Source of the DNA: a virus
DNA: 41,288 bases
IMG/VR virus record: IMGVR_UViG_3300031224_000023
Span: 1 to 41,288 of that record
Direction: 5' to 3' (one strand)
How positions within the stretch are numbered: the first letter of the stretch is position 1; every line of letters begins with the position of its first letter. Below the pieces are notes generated by a model. That model did not search any database. It saw only the letters and a list, made by a program, of their open reading frames with translations, and was not told the origin of the DNA. This document shows, piece by piece, positions 7,559 to 14,960 of the stretch. A program made the translations under genes and the position numbers.

Positions 7559-7821
7559 TTAGAGGGAAAAGACAGAAGTGGTCTAGGTCTTGGTCTGGGT
7601 ATAAGTCTGGGTATGGGACTTGGTCTAAATCTAGATCTGGGTCTGGCCATTATTCTTATTCTTATTCTGGGTCTTGGGCTTGGTCTGGGTCTTGGTCTAG
7701 GTTTGGGGCTTGGTCTAGGTCTTGGTCTGGGTATAAGTCTGGGTATGGGACTTGGTCTTGGTCTGGGTCTTGGTCTAGGTTTGGGTTAGAAGAACGAAAT
7801 GATAAAGGAGGTGAGGAATGA
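7555..7821 (+). CDS. Alternating-serine repeat protein (X-Ser dipeptide repeats)
   Basis: An 88-residue frame joined to the upstream gene by ATGA. Between residues about 9 and 77 nearly every second codon is TCT or TAT and the others are TGG, GGG, AGG or AAG, giving W/G/R/Y/K alternating with Ser, for example SWSGYKSGYGTWS, which occurs twice. It ends in a charged tail with LEERNDKGGEE, and the ribosome binding site of the next gene lies inside its end. Its translation is plausible but not proven; the repeat is also open in the other two forward readings for long stretches (a Leu-Gly reading in the frame of the upstream gene). Confidence 0.5.
   Translation: MIRGKRQKWSRSWSGYKSGYGTWSKSRSGSGHYSYSYSGSWAWSGSWSRFGAWSRSWSGYKSGYGTWSWSGSWSRFGLEERNDKGGEE
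7579..7758 (+). repeat. GGTCT-based tandem repeat with an exact 48-bp duplication
   Basis: The region consists of degenerate hexamers around GGTCTN with a strong G+T bias on the plus strand. A 48-bp block is exactly repeated at 7579-7626 and 7711-7758, an offset of 132 bp (44 codons, in frame). Between them lies a TAT/TCT-rich stretch. The offset being a multiple of three suggests expansion under coding selection. Confidence 0.9.
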
Positions 7822-8159
7822 ACGAGAAGGTAATAGAAAACCTGTTGTTGGAATGGCTTAACTATCAGAGAGGCTGCTTTGCTTGGAAGAATAACAGCAT
7901 GGGGGTCTATGATCCAATCAAGAAGACATTCAGAACAAATAAAAATAAGTATGTGCATAATGGAGTGAGCGATATCTTAGGTATATATAAAGGAAGGCTC
8001 CTCGCTGTCGAAGTCAAGACTAGTAAAGGCGTAGTGAGTCGGGCGCAGCAAATATTTATCGACAGAGTCATAAAAGAAGGGGGCATAGCTGGTGTAGCCA
8101 GAAGCCTTCAAGATTTAGAAAAACTAATCAAGGGAGGTGATGATGAGACCAGATCTTAG
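7818..8159 (+). CDS. VRR-NUC domain nuclease
   Basis: A 113-residue protein made of a single VRR-NUC (PD-(D/E)XK) fold: GVSD at 49-52, the catalytic EVK at 65-67 and Q77 after it. Members cut branched or flapped DNA, and phage versions are stand-alone like this one. The AAAGGAGGTGAGG ribosome site is nearly perfect. The gene overlaps the helicase gene by 17 bases, so a nuclease-helicase partnership is likely. Confidence 0.88.
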   Translation: MNEKVIENLLLEWLNYQRGCFAWKNNSMGVYDPIKKTFRTNKNKYVHNGVSDILGIYKGRLLAVEVKTSKGVVSRAQQIFIDRVIKEGGIAGVARSLQDLEKLIKGGDDETRS

Positions 8160-9708
8160 ATACTATCAGAAGGATTGCGAAGACGCAGTCGTTAGGGATA
8201 TTGCATATGGACACACTAGACTTGCATGCGTACTCCCGACAGGAAGCGGAAAAACTACAATCTTCGGGAGCATTTGTAAAAACTACACCAAGTCTTTCCC
8301 TAACAAAAAAGTACTTATTGTCTCCCACCTCGGGCTACTTGTTAGTCAGACGGGACAGAGGTTCGATACAGAATGGGGCATTAAGACAGGCATTCTTCAA
8401 GGGCAGAGGCTACCGAACAAGGGCGATCGAGTTATTGTCACCACCATGCAGTCATCAAGAGAGAGGGGAAAGATTGAGCGATGGGCAAGATCAGAAGGCT
8501 CGTTCAGTTCAGGTGCAGACAAGCTAGACATTGGCATGATTATTATCGACGAATGTCATTATGCACAGTCAGCATCATACACGGCCATCATCGAGATGTT
8601 CCCAAAGGCAATAATCTTAGGTTTTACTGCAACACCATTCAGACAGAACAAGCTAATGACGGACATGTTCGAGAAGGTGAGCTACACAGTATCGATGCGC
8701 GAACTAATAGACAAAGGCTACTTAGTTGAACCTCGCTTAAACCTTGTCCCTTTCGACACGACAGATGAGGCAGACATGTACAACAAGATGATTAACATCT
8801 ACAAAGACAGGCATCTTGGACAGAAGGCCGTGATTTTTTTGCGCACAATTGAAGAGGCCAATCTCTGCCGTAATGTGTTCGACAAGGCTGGCATATCATG
8901 CAGCGCTGTCACATCTAAACTCATTGGCGAAGGACGCGATGATGTTCTCACAGCATTTAAAATGGGAGGAGGGCCAGACGTTTTGACTACAGTTGATGTC
9001 CTCACTGCAGGATTCGACTCACCAAACTTGTGCGCTATCTTTATGCCATTCAAGATTGGATCTGTTACGACCTACCTGCAGAGAGTAGGAAGAGGCTTGC
9101 GTCCATTCAAGGACAAGGATCATTGTGACATCTATGCCGGATCTACTACACCAAATATTGAAGACGGATTCTGGGAAAGAATGAATAAGAAGATGCTGCA
9201 TGGAGGCAGGAAGAGCATCGAAGACTACGACAGTTTTCTTGAGATCATCGAATACGCGAAGGAGAAGCTTAGCGAGGAGAGATACAGGTGGACGATTGAT
9301 GTCATTAACATGGCTAACGCTGTCAAGAATAAAGGTATGCAAAATGTTCACGACATGATTATCTATCAGCAATTCCCTGAGGATATGTTGGACGTTTTTG
9401 TTAACAGCCCACCCACTACAACGAAGAAGGGAGCCAAAATTAAAGCTACCTCTGCTCAGAGAAAATGGCTTGAAGACATAGGCCTGTGGAACGATAAGCT
9501 AACTAAACCCGAAGCCAGTGCAATTATCACTGGACATAGAAAGGCTAAGGGATTGGTACAGGAATGGGAGAAGGTGCCTGCCGGAAAGCACACAGGCAAA
9601 CTGTTCTCTGAGGTTCCGCCAATGTACTGGAGGCAGCTGGCGTATAAATTCTCAGGATCAGAAGCATACAAGGCTTATAACGCGTATAAAAAAAGGATAG
9701 GAAAATGA
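8143..9708 (+). CDS. SF2 DEAD/DEAH-type DNA helicase
   Basis: A 521-residue protein from the ATG at 8143, chosen because the AGGGAGG site at 8131-8137 sits 5 bases ahead; GTG 8137 and ATG 8140 are alternatives. Motifs, numbered from this start: Q-motif-like YYQKDCEDAV, Walker A LPTGSGKT (31-38), DECH (136-139), TATPFR (162-167), and motif VI QRVGRGLRP (313-321). It resembles UvrB/RecG-related and type III restriction-like phage helicases. The C-terminal 130 residues are a separate charged region of unknown role. It probably unwinds the phage origin or replication forks. Confidence 0.92.
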   Translation: MRPDLRYYQKDCEDAVVRDIAYGHTRLACVLPTGSGKTTIFGSICKNYTKSFPNKKVLIVSHLGLLVSQTGQRFDTEWGIKTGILQGQRLPNKGDRVIVTTMQSSRERGKIERWARSEGSFSSGADKLDIGMIIIDECHYAQSASYTAIIEMFPKAIILGFTATPFRQNKLMTDMFEKVSYTVSMRELIDKGYLVEPRLNLVPFDTTDEADMYNKMINIYKDRHLGQKAVIFLRTIEEANLCRNVFDKAGISCSAVTSKLIGEGRDDVLTAFKMGGGPDVLTTVDVLTAGFDSPNLCAIFMPFKIGSVTTYLQRVGRGLRPFKDKDHCDIYAGSTTPNIEDGFWERMNKKMLHGGRKSIEDYDSFLEIIEYAKEKLSEERYRWTIDVINMANAVKNKGMQNVHDMIIYQQFPEDMLDVFVNSPPTTTKKGAKIKATSAQRKWLEDIGLWNDKLTKPEASAIITGHRKAKGLVQEWEKVPAGKHTGKLFSEVPPMYWRQLAYKFSGSEAYKAYNAYKKRIGK

Positions 9709-10004
9709 TTATTATACCAAACGGATTGCTTTATAATCAGAAGTTCGTTGCATCTTTTGCAAAATTAATGGAGTATCGTGAGTTTACACCCTCGCTTAAG
9801 ATGAAGCTCGTTAAGCTCAAGAGACAAATGATTCAGGTTGTTAAAGATATGCAGGAGTTTAGGGGAGATCATGAAGCGATGCGAAGTGTATTGGAAGAAG
9901 GAACAGAGTACAATTTTAATAAGATAAGTCTTAACGATGCCCTGTCTAACCACTTGGCAGCAGAAGACATTTTTAACCTTGAATCCCTATTGGAGGAATT
10001 ATGA
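9705..10004 (+). CDS. Hypothetical protein downstream of helicase
   Basis: A 99-residue protein with a basic N-terminal half (LKMKLVKLKRQMIQVVKDM) and an acidic, helical C-terminus (EDIFNLESLLEEL). It overlaps the helicase gene and the following gene through ATGA junctions, so it is part of the same translational unit. Function is unknown. Confidence 0.65.
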   Translation: MIIIPNGLLYNQKFVASFAKLMEYREFTPSLKMKLVKLKRQMIQVVKDMQEFRGDHEAMRSVLEEGTEYNFNKISLNDALSNHLAAEDIFNLESLLEEL

Positions 10005-10324
10005 ACGAAGAGCCAGAAGTTGAAGTAAGTGAAGTAACACCAGAGAAAGTAACAATCAAGGAGTCACTTGAGATCATCAAGGGTCTTGACCTTCTAGCCG
10101 ACACAGCAGTGGCAGTTCTTGCTGATGGAGCTGTTAATGGTTCAGATCTTATGATAGTCGTTGAGAAATTTAAAAGTCTTAACGTATTAGTGGAAGCATT
10201 TGAAGATTCTGACAAGGCATTGGCTGAACTTAAAGACCTCGATCAAGAAGAGCTTATTCAACTTGGTCTTGCTGGATACTCTCTAGTTAAGAAGGTTGCG
10301 CTCGCAGTTAAGTCAAAACGATAA
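10001..10324 (+). CDS. Hypothetical acidic helical protein
   Basis: A 107-residue acidic protein. The first 20 residues are Glu/Val rich, and the rest is helical with a hydrophobic pattern (LDLLADTAVAVLADGAV). The C-terminus turns basic (VKSKR). The strength of the overlaps suggests co-expression with the helicase. Similar small acidic proteins in phages are often inhibitors or DNA mimics, but nothing here proves that. Confidence 0.65.
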   Translation: MNEEPEVEVSEVTPEKVTIKESLEIIKGLDLLADTAVAVLADGAVNGSDLMIVVEKFKSLNVLVEAFEDSDKALAELKDLDQEELIQLGLAGYSLVKKVALAVKSKR

Positions 10325-10343
10325 TTTAACCACAAGAGGGGTC

Positions 10344-10562
10344 ATGTTCAAAGAGTTAGTAATTACATTGAGAATGGCCCTCACCTTGTGGAATACAAAA
10401 GAGAGCCGTAAATATATGGACGAGGTTATCAGGCTTGAGAAGGATAAGTATGAGGAAGAGAACAAGTACCGCCCTGATCATGCTGTTATTGACAATCTTG
10501 ACTTTAGGTTGCTCACTCTCAGCAAAGCGATTAATTCCGATTTTAAGAAATCGAACTCTTAG
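10344..10562 (+). CDS. Hypothetical protein, partner of the embedded lipoprotein gene
   Basis: A 72-residue protein from the ATG at 10344, with an AAGAGGGG site; an in-frame ATG at 10296 would overlap the previous gene. It begins with an amphipathic segment (MFKELVITLRMALTLW) and continues as a charged helix with KYMDEVIRLEKDKYEEENKY. The lipoprotein frame begins inside it in another reading frame, the layout typical of spanin pairs. A true inner-membrane segment is not evident, so an i-spanin label would be overcalling. Confidence 0.6.
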   Translation: MFKELVITLRMALTLWNTKESRKYMDEVIRLEKDKYEEENKYRPDHAVIDNLDFRLLTLSKAINSDFKKSNS

Positions 10563-10725
10563 AATTCACCCAACAAAACCGGCCTTGTATTATGACTACT
10601 GCGTTAAGGAGAAGTTCTTGGGCAAGGAATGCAAGCAATGGCGTACAGACTTCTACGATCTAAATGACAAGGAACAGCGTGTCAAGCTTCGTAACATGGG
10701 CTTCAGGTGCCGAGTAATTAACTAG
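10450..10725 (+). CDS. Small phage lipoprotein (o-spanin-like)
   Basis: A 91-residue protein from the ATG at 10450, preceded by AGAAGGA at ideal spacing. The signal peptide has the basic start MRKR, a hydrophobic core (LIMLLLTILT) and the lipobox LTLGC with C21 as the lipidated cysteine. The mature part has Cys54- and Cys62-like residues in YYDYCVKEKFLGKECKQW and a conserved-looking EYDL-type motif (FYDLNDKEQR). Over 110 bases overlap the preceding gene in another frame. It may act as an outer-membrane spanin in lysis, which would also tell that the host is Gram-negative. Confidence 0.65.
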   Translation: MRKRTSTALIMLLLTILTLGCSLSAKRLIPILRNRTLRIHPTKPALYYDYCVKEKFLGKECKQWRTDFYDLNDKEQRVKLRNMGFRCRVIN

Positions 10726-10730
10726 CAGGT

Positions 10731-10759
10731 TTGCACCAGCATAGGTTTCCCTATACAAT
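10731..10759 (+). promoter_or_regulatory. Sigma70-like promoter for the metallophosphoesterase gene
   Basis: TTGCAC at 10731-10736 and TACAAT at 10754-10759 with a 17-base spacer match the bacterial consensus closely. Transcription would start near 10766, giving a short leader with an AAAGG site before the ATG at 10778. Thus the last rightward gene may have its own transcript. Confidence 0.7.
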
Positions 10760-10777
10760 GTCCTCAAAGGATAATTA

Positions 10778-11527
10778 ATGGGCAAAACCATATATGTCAT
10801 ACCAGACACTCAGGCTAAAACTGGTGTCTTTAATCCGCTCGAGCCAGTCGCTTACCACATAGCGGCTATTAAACCATCGTACATTATACACCTAGGCGAC
10901 CATTGGGACATGCCTTCACTTAGTCAGTACGACAAGGGAAAGAAATCTCATGCAGCCAAGACATATCTAAAAGATATTATCGCAGGCAATCAAGCTATGG
11001 AACAGTTCTTTGCTATACTTGACCGAGCATGGCCTGAGCATGCTAATGTTTGTAGGAAAATCATCCTTCGCGGTAATCATGAGTATAGGATTGATAGGGC
11101 CAAGGAGTATGGCTCCGCTGATCTTCTCGACTTAATGAATCAAAATCCTCCCGACTACACAGGATGGGATGAGCGTATTGAATTTCTAGAAATAAAGACC
11201 GTCGAGGGTATAGATTTTTGCCACTATTTCCAGAACGACAACAGCGCCAGACCTATAGGCGCAGCTAGACAATTACTACTTAAGAAGCATAGAAGCTGTA
11301 TCGCTGGACACATGCAAGGATTTGACTACGCTGAGGGTCTTGTGGGGAAAGATAAGCGCATACAGGCTATCATAGCGGGCTCTTGTTATTATCACAACGA
11401 GGCGTATAAACATCACACCAACCACCATTGGCGAGGATCACTTGTCCTTACCGACGTTACCGAGGGAATGTTTGACTTTAGCCGCCATAGTCTTACATTG
11501 CTTGATGCACGTTACCTGAGGCGATAG
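10778..11527 (+). CDS. Calcineurin-like metallophosphoesterase
   Basis: A 249-residue protein with metallophosphoesterase motifs: IPDTQ (D10; the usual histidine of D-x-H is replaced by Q12), GDHWD at 40-44, GNHE at 99-102, AGHMQG with H178, and a His-rich HHTNHHW further on. The substitution of Q for H occurs in phage members of this family. It could be a nuclease or phosphatase; substrate is unknown. It is the last gene of the rightward block and is preceded by its own promoter. Confidence 0.82.
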   Translation: MGKTIYVIPDTQAKTGVFNPLEPVAYHIAAIKPSYIIHLGDHWDMPSLSQYDKGKKSHAAKTYLKDIIAGNQAMEQFFAILDRAWPEHANVCRKIILRGNHEYRIDRAKEYGSADLLDLMNQNPPDYTGWDERIEFLEIKTVEGIDFCHYFQNDNSARPIGAARQLLLKKHRSCIAGHMQGFDYAEGLVGKDKRIQAIIAGSCYYHNEAYKHHTNHHWRGSLVLTDVTEGMFDFSRHSLTLLDARYLRR

Positions 11528-11544
11528 AATTTAGCATGGATGAA

Positions 11545-11588
11545 AGCCCCACCATGGATGGATAGCGTGGTTAAAAATCGCTAGGGCT
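11545..11588. terminator. Possible bidirectional structure at the convergence of the two gene blocks
   Basis: AGCCC at 11545-11549 and GGGCT at 11584-11588 enclose TAGCG (11563-11567) and CGCTA (11579-11583), allowing a 10-bp coaxial stem with a 13-base bulge and an A-rich loop (TGGTTAAAAAT). It lies between the convergent stop codons at 11527 and 11587. A clear U-tract is lacking, so this is weak as an intrinsic terminator. Confidence 0.35.
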
Positions 11589-11856
11589 ATTTAATCTTAA
11601 GGATTATCTCAATCATCTTGCCTACCTGACTGATTTCAGAAGACTCATCTTCCCCTTCATCCTCTTTGCCTTTGCCCATAAGTTCACTTAAGTCGTCTAC
11701 TGTAGGCAATCCATCCTCTCTCTTGACTTTAACTCTTGGCATGTCGTCTTGATGGATAGTCCCACCGTTCTTAGGGTAGATGTCTGATCCCATTTCTTTA
11801 GCAGCTTCCATACACTCTTGGCATTCGCAGCCTTTCCCGTGTTTATCTTCCATCAT
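11587..11856 (-). CDS. Hypothetical acidic protein, last gene of the leftward block
   Basis: An 89-residue acidic protein with CECQEC near the N-terminus (C10, C12, C15) and an Asp/Glu-rich stretch (KGKEDEGEDESSE). The start is at ATG 11856 or the next codon at 11853, 6 bases after AAGGAG. It overlaps the large upstream gene. A function cannot be assigned. It could be a virion accessory or a late regulator. Confidence 0.6.
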   Translation of the reverse strand: MMEDKHGKGCECQECMEAAKEMGSDIYPKNGGTIHQDDMPRVKVKREDGLPTVDDLSELMGKGKEDEGEDESSEISQVGKMIEIILKIK

Positions 11857-14800
11857 CTTCTCCTTGGCAGTATGTTGCCGGATTCTAGCGTGTTCTGATT
11901 TCTCATTCGTTGCCTAAATAGTCGCATTCTTTGCTGCTGCGTAGAGAAGTTTGTTTTAACTGGAGTAAATTGCCTAAGGATAGGATTCTCAGCATCTCTA
12001 AAATCTCTATCAATCGCTGGCCTTGTGATTAGTTGATTGACTATCGGTACGTTTAAAGGCGAATCAGTGAACACCTTCCCAAGAACGGCCGCTGAGTCAG
12101 ATGAGGTATAAAGTCTCCCGTCTCGAGGATCTACAGTAATACCCATAGCTTCTAGTGTTGCTGGGGAGAACTTTTTAATCAGTCCGGTTAACGCGTTGTC
12201 CTGCATTCTGACGACTGGCCTGCGCTCTGTAGGTCTAATCTGCGAACCAAATGAATTTTCGTTTCTAAGAAGCTCAGTAGGCACTCTAATGGCAGGTGCG
12301 AGATTCCCTGTTATGTTAGTCTCAGCTTCTGAGAATGGATTAATTTCATCAATAAACTTCGCTGCGGCTGTCATAGGAAGAGACGGTGCAGACATGAAAG
12401 AATCCCCTCGTACTCTTGGCCCTTGCTGCAATAAAAACCTAGGCATTTGAGACCTTTCCTCATCGGTGGGGGCTCTGCCTATTCCTTGTTGCACTGCTTC
12501 AACTCCTCCCACAAGTCTTGTCTTGGTAGGGTCGAATACGGCTCGTGACCAGAATTCTACGTCTTTGCTTAGAAAGCTATAGAATGGTACGAGGCGCTTC
12601 ATAACATATTTCTCTAGAGCATTTACGTTTCCATAGTCATAGAAAGCGTCTTTGGTTTGAGCTGCCGAATTCTTCATTAGTCTAAGGGCTGTTCTACGCG
12701 CCTCGTTAAACTCGTTGGCTGGCATCTTCTCTAGTCCTAATTGTTTTTGTGTCGATCCGATAATATCTTCAGGTGATTTCGTGTTAAGGAATTTTCTCTG
12801 ACTCGTAGTGAGGTCTGCGAACTTAAGTTCGTTCTTATATATGGCCTTGAATGTTTCAAGCCTCGCTGTATCCTCGAAGGTGGTAGCAATTCTTGCAAAA
12901 GGTGATCTCCACAAAGTATTCGTAATAGCTTCAGCAGCATCTCCAGCGGAGACCGCCCCAGCCATGATCTTTTCACCAAGCCCATCTCCTTTTATATCGG
13001 TAAACCCCTTAGCAAGTGCGTCTCTCGCGTCACCAAAGCCAGACTTACCTGAAAGCTTCCCTACGAGTTCAACGACTTCATCGCTATTAGCGCCTCGAGC
13101 TAGGTTGCTCACGTCGTCAAGACCTTTCTTTGCCTCTTGTACAAAATTAGAACCAACTACGCCTAGGTCTTGACCGACATTCAGCCAAGGATCTCCAGCA
13201 TCTATCTTTACAGCAGAGCCTTCGTTAGAGGCTAGTCTTGCCATTTTCCTAAAGAAGCCGTCGTCCACTAGGGAGTTTGCCTTCTTGAGTTGATTTATAT
13301 TTCCTATTGAATAAATGCTTGCGCCAAGACCATTGCCCATAGTTTTTATAGCAGCCTTAGGCCCAGCCATCCCATACGATTTTAGTATTGTCTCTGGCAA
13401 TGTGTTAATCACCCAACTTACACCGCCAGCCAGCCACATAGATTTGCTTAATCCCAAGAATTGATCATACACCTTCAAGGCTTTCGCCCCGTAAGTACTA
13501 GGATTTTGCCTAGCCAAAGCAAGATCTCTCATCATCGATCCCGCTTCTTTCTCGGCTTCGGTTAGGTATAATGCTGCGTGTCTATCAGCTCCAATTTTAT
13601 TAACCTGTTCAGGAGTCAATCCCTCTATGAAAGATTTAACTTTTGAGCTTGTTCTCATCTTAGCCCCTTCCGAAAAATTGGTGCTTCCAGCCTTAGGCAT
13701 CATACTGTCTACGTTCTTAAGATCTACCGTGTGGAAATTTATAGGAGTAAAGGTTAGGTCATCCCTGCCCCTCTTAACCATTGTAGAGTTAAAATCCCCT
13801 ACTAGTCTTCGCTGAACATTCGTGTATTTCTCTATGGAATCCTTAAGAATATTTTTCTCTGTCAGAGATCTTCCCGTTCTTTCAACAAGCTCCTCTGCAA
13901 ATGATCCTCGACCAGCAATTTCTGCAGCAGTCTTAGACATCTTCGTATTAAATAACTCATTTACGAACCGAGTAGAAAGTTTTAAAACCTGCTCTTCTGT
14001 ACCAGCCTCCCTACTAGATGCCATTATAGCGCCAATAACGTCCTTCGGTACTGCACCGACTTCTTGGCTGGTAAAATTTACGAGGTCTGATACTGCTTCG
14101 TCTGCGCTTTTGCTTCCGTCTCTTACTGCTTTGATCGATCTCTGAGCAAGATTTCTAGCTGTAATTATTGTCGAAAACCCCTCACCAAGAAGCTCTCTAA
14201 ACTGGTTTTGCAAACCTACCGCATCTTTTGGGCTAGCTCCGTTCTCTATCGCCTGCTTGCGTATATTATCTGTGACATCATTAACGCCTTTGTAATATCT
14301 TCGAGATGCTCCAGCAACTTCGTCTCTTGAGAATGACGCTTTATTTATCTCGAACGATTTAGAGAAATCCTTTGCGTCAATCTTCCCAAGCACTTCTGGA
14401 AAAGTTCCCTTCATTAAGTTGTCCATAACGGGGGTCGCCAATCTCTTAACGCCCCTTCCCGCAGCCCTTAATGCAGGATTTAACGTAGCTCCAGCTGCCG
14501 CTCCTGTTCCTAATTTAGTGAGAACATCTGTAAAATCATCGTCTTTTTCTATGCTCAAGGCTCCGAATGTTGCGCCAACAACAGCTCTCTGCGCCAATGG
14601 GCTTTTGATAACCTTACCCGCCTTTAATAATTTAGCAGGCAATCCGATGATGCCATCAAGAGGGGATGCTACTAGGTCTACAGCAAAATCTCTCGCCATA
14701 ATCCCTGCGACCTCACCCTTGGTCATCTGCTCAAATGTCTTATCGTTTGTTAGGTCTACGAATCCATTGGTAGCTTTCTTGAGTTGCTCTATAACCTCTT

Positions 14801-14960
14801 CAGATTCTACTTTTTTTTCGCCAGTTAGTGCTGCGATAGTGTCATCTAAACTAAACCTCTTTCCGCCCAATGCGCCTTTCATGAGGCCCCTGCCCACTGT
14901 TCCGACTCTGTTAAATGGCTCGAGTACCGTTTCAATCAGCGAATTATCTGGGCCTTCCAT
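11853..14960 (-). CDS. Large internal virion / DNA-ejection protein
   Basis: A 1035-residue protein, the largest product in the window. It is mainly helical, with a Gly/Ala-rich amphipathic stretch near residues 90-160 (KLLKAGKVIKSPLAQRAVVGATFG, LGTGAAAGATLNPALRAAGRG) and another hydrophobic stretch at about 500-560. Such proteins in podoviruses sit inside the capsid and are injected with DNA to form a channel through the envelope. It is preceded by three other probable internal proteins, a layout typical of an ejection module. No lysozyme motif was seen, unlike T7 gp16. Confidence 0.65.
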   Translation of the reverse strand: MEGPDNSLIETVLEPFNRVGTVGRGLMKGALGGKRFSLDDTIAALTGEKKVESEEVIEQLKKATNGFVDLTNDKTFEQMTKGEVAGIMARDFAVDLVASPLDGIIGLPAKLLKAGKVIKSPLAQRAVVGATFGALSIEKDDDFTDVLTKLGTGAAAGATLNPALRAAGRGVKRLATPVMDNLMKGTFPEVLGKIDAKDFSKSFEINKASFSRDEVAGASRRYYKGVNDVTDNIRKQAIENGASPKDAVGLQNQFRELLGEGFSTIITARNLAQRSIKAVRDGSKSADEAVSDLVNFTSQEVGAVPKDVIGAIMASSREAGTEEQVLKLSTRFVNELFNTKMSKTAAEIAGRGSFAEELVERTGRSLTEKNILKDSIEKYTNVQRRLVGDFNSTMVKRGRDDLTFTPINFHTVDLKNVDSMMPKAGSTNFSEGAKMRTSSKVKSFIEGLTPEQVNKIGADRHAALYLTEAEKEAGSMMRDLALARQNPSTYGAKALKVYDQFLGLSKSMWLAGGVSWVINTLPETILKSYGMAGPKAAIKTMGNGLGASIYSIGNINQLKKANSLVDDGFFRKMARLASNEGSAVKIDAGDPWLNVGQDLGVVGSNFVQEAKKGLDDVSNLARGANSDEVVELVGKLSGKSGFGDARDALAKGFTDIKGDGLGEKIMAGAVSAGDAAEAITNTLWRSPFARIATTFEDTARLETFKAIYKNELKFADLTTSQRKFLNTKSPEDIIGSTQKQLGLEKMPANEFNEARRTALRLMKNSAAQTKDAFYDYGNVNALEKYVMKRLVPFYSFLSKDVEFWSRAVFDPTKTRLVGGVEAVQQGIGRAPTDEERSQMPRFLLQQGPRVRGDSFMSAPSLPMTAAAKFIDEINPFSEAETNITGNLAPAIRVPTELLRNENSFGSQIRPTERRPVVRMQDNALTGLIKKFSPATLEAMGITVDPRDGRLYTSSDSAAVLGKVFTDSPLNVPIVNQLITRPAIDRDFRDAENPILRQFTPVKTNFSTQQQRMRLFRQRMRNQNTLESGNILPRRR

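Noticed and set aside
7662-7958. 98-codon leftward frame with Asp-Pro-Gln repeats opposite the serine-repeat region
   Set aside because: It is the mirror image of the GGTCTN repeat and runs against the direction of the whole block.
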